This document shows, piece after piece, positions 59,100-64,000 of a DNA stretch of 64,000 nucleotides (its first letter is position 1; each line of letters opens with the position of its first letter). The translations under genes and the position numbers were made by a program. The notes under the pieces are model-generated. The model saw only the letters and a list, made by a program, of their open reading frames with translations, searched no databases and was not told where the DNA came from. The stretch is from Calliphora vicina (lineage: Eukaryota > Arthropoda > Insecta > Diptera > Calliphoridae): assembly GCF_958450345.1 (NCBI RefSeq), contig NC_088784.1:68163747-68227746 (forward strand), in the 5' to 3' direction.

Positions 59100-59980
59100 T
59101 AATTGTATTGATTCTTTGTATGAGACGTTACAATTATTATTTCTAATAAATCAGTATTTACTAGATGATATTATAATATCCAGCTATTATTATACTACTT
59201 CTAAGTAATATAGGTGGTATGTAGTAGGTTTGAAAAGTATGTTGACATAAGTGACTGGATGTTGTTGACAAGTTGTTTACTGGTTTATACACCAAAATAA
59301 TTCTAAATGTGTGTAACAACATTTTAAACCCAAGTACCTTTAAGGTTCTTGACATTAATTTCAATTAATTCAATTAATAAATTTCAAATGAAATTTAATC
59401 CCTCACAAAACGAAATTAATCATAAAAAAGACATTTATTTAATGACTGGTGAGTGAGTGATTACATAAACATAAACATTTTCTTATCATATTTGTTTACA
59501 TTATTCAAAATAAATAACAATAATAATAACACACACAAAATAAGTTTAAACAATTTAAATACCTTTCTTGGAAATTTTAATACTCAAACTAATTTCCAAA
59601 TTCATACTATATATGGTAACAAAAACAACAACAACAATAAAAATAAAAATATGCTATTTATTTGAATAACCATGATTCATTTCATATACGCGACATTATA
59701 ATTGTGTGCTACTCCAACACTGGCACTACCACCACTTTGAACCATTTGAATGATACCTCCACCAGCACCTCCAACACCGCCAACCATCAGCACATCTCAC
59801 ACACTATTTATCAAGACTTTCTTCATTTATGTGTCAACAATCAACTGTATATTTTCCTGTACGCTTGAGAGTTGTTATTTTTTTTCGTTTGAACCATTTG
59901 TGAATGACTGATCATTCATTGTTGTGTTTATATTCCAATAGCTAGATGATGGTAATATTTATGCTACAGTGTGACACATA
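59100..59980. other. Intron, no gene seen
   Basis: AAC/AAT-rich low-complexity stretches (59515-59650) give Asn-rich frames that are not genes. Confidence 0.5.
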
Positions 59981-59984
59981 TTAG

Positions 59985-60826
59985 CATTAACAATGTGTTC
60001 CATCGGTTTCAACGTGTAATAGATGGTTTCTGCATTCAGAAGTGGTGATTTTGACACGAAATACAAAGATCGCCCAGGCCAGCAAAAAAAGTTGAAGGCC
60101 AAGAATTGGCGGCATTACGCCATGAGCTACTCAAGCAGCAATTTCATAACGTTTGCGAGCAGTAGGATTCATCCAAAAACAGGGAAATTGGGTACCATAC
60201 GAATTGAAGCTGAGATACATTGAAATACGATTTTGCATGTCCGAAATAATGCTTGAACGCTATAAAGGAATGCCATTTTTGCACCGAATCATTACTTTCG
60301 ATAAAAAATGGATCCGTTGCGACAACTCGAAGCGTAGGAGATCGTATGTGAAGCCTGGTCAACCAGCCGAATCGACACCAAAGCCAAATATACATGGTGC
60401 TAAGGTAATTCTCTGTATATGGTGGGAGCAAAGGGGTCCTATATTTTATGAGCTGCTGAAATCTAATCAGATCATCACAGAGAACCTGTACCGAACGCAA
60501 CTGATTCGTTTGAAGGGAGCACATTCCATCATGACAACGCTCGGCCACATGTTCCAATACCTGTTAAAAACTATTTAGAAAGAAGTGGTTGGGAAGTTTT
60601 TGCCTCACCCGCCTTATAGTCCAGACCTTGTCCCGCCTGACTACTATTTCTTTCGATCGATGCAGAATGCTCTCTCTGGGATACGCTTCAGTTCAGAACA
60701 GAGTATCCGAAATTTGCTTGATTCGTTCTTGGCCTCAAAAGATGAGCAGTTCTTTTGGCGCGGAATCCATATGTTGCCAGAAAGATGGAAAAAGATCGTA
60801 GCTGACAATGGCCAATACTTTCAATA
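59985..60826 (+). pseudogene. Mariner transposase relic F, best preserved copy
   Basis: Successive frames read FRSGDFDTKYKDRPGQ, FIQKQGNWVPYELK, MLERYKGMPFLHRIITFDKK, RRRSYVKPGQPAESTPKPN, LCIWWEQRGPIFYELLKSN, then in other frames HHDNARPHV and LPHPPYSPDLVPPDYYFF, ending MLPERWKKIVADNGQYFQ. These are the three catalytic blocks of a DD34D mariner. The acidic Glu after the first Asp is replaced by Lys (FDKKW). At least two frameshifts and a deletion before HHDNARPHV make it inactive. It is the same family as relics C, E and G. Confidence 0.85.
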
Positions 60827-61042
60827 AATTTATATTGTATAAATGTTTCAAAAGCCTAATTTTTGGTTTAACGGGTTTGTTAATAAACAAAATGAGACCA
60901 ATCTACAACAGACACTAAAGACTCTATTACATCCAGGAAAATGCGTCGTCTATAAGCGAATCGATGACTGATTTTCAAATTTGTTAGCGTTGTTCAAGTG
61001 TCAGTTTAGTCATGATGATTTGCTGGAGTATACAGATTAGAG

Positions 61043-61463
61043 TATCCAAAACCGAAAACCGGTCAACCGGTTTTTTCATCTTTGTAAACTCGACCGGTTT
61101 CGGTTTTCTTTAACATTCGGTTTAATGAAATGTATTTTCAAAAGCTCATTTAAACATATTTTTGAAAAACTTTGACACCATTTTTAAAAATATCGATTAA
61201 TTTTATAGAAAATTTTAGCATTTGACAATATTTCGTAAAATATATAAAATAATTGCCTTAAGAATTCAAATATTTTAAATTAGCGTATTTTTCATATTGA
61301 ATAAAAATTTAATATAAACCGGTTAACCGGTTTTTTTGAAGACAAAAACCGAAACCGGATAATCGGTTTTTTTAAAACATAAAAATCAAAACCGTTTTTT
61401 TCAAAAACACACCTTTTCGGTTAAACCGGTAACCGGTTTTTTAATTTTTCCGGTTTTTTTGGA
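61043..61463. repeat. CCGGTTTT-rich element or array
   Basis: ACCGGTCAACCGGTTTTTT at the left, AAACCGGTTAACCGGTTTTT in the middle and AACCGGTAACCGGTTTTTT at the right, with AT-rich DNA between. The left and right clusters are partly inverted. It resembles the ends of a non-autonomous DNA element, but limits and duplication are unclear. Confidence 0.45.
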
Positions 61464-61559
61464 CACTAATACAGATCATAAATAACAAAAAGTGAATGCA
61501 GTATGACAGTAAACCCTTTCCTAAGTTTTAACAGGCTTAAAAAAACACTCTTTACTAAT

Positions 61560-61810
61560 CACCCCTATCGCGAATCAATATATCACATGAAATATGTTTC
61601 CTTTTCCCATGTTTCGTTCATGAACTTTCTTCACGTGAAAAATTCCCCATGTTGGGAAATTTTTCGATGGAACAATAAACAGCTGTTACGAACAAAATCA
61701 ACTATTGTGAATGAAAAGTTCATGGGAACATCACGATAACAATTTTCTCTTCGAGGGAAATGGATATTTCATGGGAACATAAATTTCACATGTTTTTCAC
61801 GAAAGGGATG
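61560..61810 (+). mobile_element. CAC-MITE copy 15
   Basis: CACCCCTATCGCGAATCAAT to ACGAAAGGGATG, AAT on both sides. About 251 bp. Confidence 0.85.
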
Positions 61811-61961
61811 AATAAGACAAACAATAAATGTGAAGAAAATATAAGAAATAAATAAAAATTGCGGAAAAACATCCACAAAAAAATATTTTGAATACTATCG
61901 TGTAAACAAGAAATTAATTCTTCTAAATGATTTCTTGATAAATCGGATGGATTGTAAAAAT

Positions 61962-62217
61962 CACCCCTATCGCGAATCAATATTTCACATGAAATATGTT
62001 CCCTTTTCCCATTATTCGTTCATCAACAGTGTTCACGTTGAAAAATTCCCTAAGATGGGAAATTTTTAGATAGAATTTTGTAAACAATAAACAGCTGTTA
62101 CGAACAAAATCAACTATTGTGAATAAAAACTTCATGGGAATGTCACTATAGAAATTTTCCCTTCGAGGGATATGGATATAGGAACATAAATTTCACATGT
62201 TATTGCCGTTAGGTGGG
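61962..62217 (+). mobile_element. CAC-MITE copy 16
   Basis: CACCCCTATCGCGAATCAAT to TTGCCGTTAGGTGGG, AAT on both sides. About 256 bp, only 151 bp after copy 15 in the same orientation. Confidence 0.85.
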
Positions 62218-62224
62218 AATATTT

Positions 62225-62273
62225 CAAATTTGAAAAGTGTTAATACACAGTATGGTCGTTTATAAATACCTTT
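62225..62273 (-). mobile_element. Harbinger-like MITE end fragment
   Basis: CAAATTTGAAAAGTGTTAAT and TTTATAAATACCT are the reverse complement of the left end of 27349-27762. The rest is missing, and the fragment abuts CAC-MITE copy 16. Confidence 0.6.
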
Positions 62274-62726
62274 AGAAGCATTTAATTTAATGATTAGTAT
62301 AATAATAGTTCAAATAAAGGTTTACACATTTTCGTTTTATATTATCTGTGTCACACTGTAACATCCAGCTGAGAAAAAAATAGTGTAACTGGTTTTATAT
62401 ATTTTGACCATTCTCCAATACTGTATATGTGTGTTAAAATGTATTTAGACACGTTTTAAAAAAAAAACTCGCACTTTATTTCATTCAATTTTATAGTTTC
62501 TGATATTTTGCATACGTTTTAATGAAGATTTGATGACTCATCAGTCGTCGTCGTCGTCGTCCAGCCATTCATTAGTTCATTTGTCCATGTGTTTATCAAT
62601 TAAATCACAATCATCTTACTTGGTTTTGTACTAGTTTCACTTTTATGTGGATCATTAGTTTATAGATTTCAAATAATATTCTACAAACAATGAGAATAAC
62701 TTACGTAGGTCTGATTTTAAGTGTAA

Positions 62727-62883
62727 AGCTACGTATACACGGTTGTCAGATTGTCAGAGACATGCTCAGAAATGGTTAACACAACCATTAGAACTTATGT
62801 AGAAACATATAGTTGTTAACCATTTATTGAACATTTTCTGACAACTTTGTAAGAATATGACAGCCGTGTATAGAGGCCTAAGT
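62727..62883. repeat. Degenerate inverted repeat, MITE-like
   Basis: TATACACGGTTGTCA (62734) pairs with TGACAGCCGTGTATA (62859), with a second paired block AAATGGTTAACACAAC / GTTGTTAACCATTT inside. Target duplication not identified. Confidence 0.5.
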
Positions 62884-62889
62884 AGATTT

Positions 62890-63870
62890 TACTATTCCAA
62901 TTGGAATGTATGTTAATGAAATTAAGACTGAGTTTTTTAGGCGGTTTAAAGAATATTTTAAAAGTTTAGCTTACTTCTGTTTTTTATATATTCCAAATGA
63001 AAAACCTCTTTTTGAAAAATTGCTGGAATTTTTTAACAAATGAGTCATAAGGAAGGAGTGTTGATAAACAATTTTATATCTTTCCTTTTTGTTTGTTATT
63101 GTTGTTAGTTCTGCAACGGATGAAGTTTTAGTATCACATTTACTACATTTTTTAAGTAAGTACACATTTTAAGAGCATGATTCATGCAAATTTCGCCATA
63201 TTAAAATATTTATAATGAAATTTAAAAGAAAGTCAGTTTGTGTTATCAAACTTAACTTTATTAAAAGGAAACTGAAACTGCAAGTTTATATAAAAACTTT
63301 AAGGGTTGATTAAACTTCTGTAAAGATATGTTATTAAAAAGAAACAAACTCATACTCATTTGCTGTAAGTAGTTTGCTGCGTATTTTAATAAAATAAATC
63401 TTTTTATTTATTTTTAGATTGAAATCAATTACTTAATTATGTTTATGAAGTTGAAAATTAACTGTTCTTATTTTTAAAAATATAAATACATAAGCAATAA
63501 GCCCAACACCATTAAATTCAATATAAATAAAATTCTTATGGCACAAGATTAAATTAAAGAAATGGGGAATAAAAATAATCAGTACGAATATAAGCAAGAA
63601 TGAAACCAAAAGACGGAATGGATACTTGAAATGCCAACGGAAAAAAAGACACACCCAAAATACCACTCCAAAAAGGAGAGTTTTTATTTCTTTTTAGTTT
63701 TTTGTTTTTTTTTTAAAGAAGATTCAAAACCAATGTCTGTCTAAATGAGTTTATAAATGTGGATAATGTTTTGTAGAATAATATACAAAATACTTTAAGA
63801 GCTGGTTTTTTTATGTTATTGGTGACTTCAAAATTTGTTTAATTATGTTAAATTAAAAAATGTAAATGTG
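62890..63870. other. Intron, no gene seen
   Basis: AT-rich, no repeat with definable ends. Confidence 0.5.
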
Positions 63871-63916
63871 ATTATTTCGCCTTTAAACCCGCTTCAAGGT
63901 TTAAAGGCGAAATAAT
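63871..63916. repeat. Perfect 19-bp hairpin
   Basis: ATTATTTCGCCTTTAAACC is followed by 8 bases and its exact complement GGTTTAAAGGCGAAATAAT. No known role. Confidence 0.8.
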
Positions 63917-64000
63917 TATAATGTTCTCACTAAAGTAGTAATTTGTGTATGTAGTTTGTTTTAAGATAATTCTAGGGTTTTTAATTTCCTGGACTATTTC

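Larger units (their letters stand above)
57432..64000 (+). other. zip: zipper intron downstream (partial, >6.5 kb)
   Basis: It begins with the donor GTAAGT at 57432. The next exon, which should encode the P-loop, is not found before the window ends. It contains a mariner relic, several MITEs and a CCGGTT-rich element. Confidence 0.85.

Noticed and set aside
59453..59868. Asn- and Thr-rich frames (NNNNNN) as a coding exon
   Set aside because: They come from AAC/AAT simple repeats, with no splice context and no similarity to zip.

Overview
The window is AT-rich intronic DNA from a higher fly (Brachycera). A calyptrate is likely, but that is inference. Only two stretches look like host coding sequence. 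They are two phase-compatible exons on the + strand (28183-28398 and 57275-57431) that encode consecutive parts of the N-terminal motor region of non-muscle myosin II heavy chain (zipper, zip). They are separated by a 28.9 kb intron. The upstream intron continues off the left edge (>28 kb) and the downstream intron off the right edge (>6.5 kb). Neither the upstream exons nor the P-loop exon is in the window.

Almost everything else is transposable-element or satellite-like DNA that has filled these introns. Left part: a DINE-1/INE-1-like copy split by a short Helitron (541-1500), then a giant foldback-type element (2163-18556, 16.4 kb). The foldback is flanked by a perfect 9-bp target duplication. 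Its arms consist of about 44 and 39 copies of a ~178-bp tandem unit in opposite orientation around a 1.1 kb centre. Next come a TA-flanked hairpin MITE, a Helitron nested in a second Helitron (19563-21650), a mariner relic, and a structurally intact Tc1/mariner-type element with a DD37E transposase (23999-25296).

Right part (26-62 kb): about 16 copies of one ~250-bp MITE family with CAC...GTG ends and a 3-bp target duplication, in both orientations and sometimes nested or internally rearranged. There are also four relics of one mariner family, two Tc3-like transposase relics, a TAA-flanked Harbinger-like element, two TTAA-associated piggyBac-like MITEs, hAT-like MITEs, further DINE-1-like copies, and two kinds of degenerate AT-rich arrays (a GAATTAATTC-rich one and a TTTGAGAA/TGATATCAAA-rich one).

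The strongest candidates for something undescribed are the 16.4 kb foldback element, whose two arms have been homogenised separately into different higher-order repeats, and the 3-bp-TSD MITE family with a related 140-bp hairpin element nested inside one copy. Several insertions (Helitrons, MITEs, the Harbinger-like element) are supported by matching uninterrupted ('empty') sites elsewhere in the same window.
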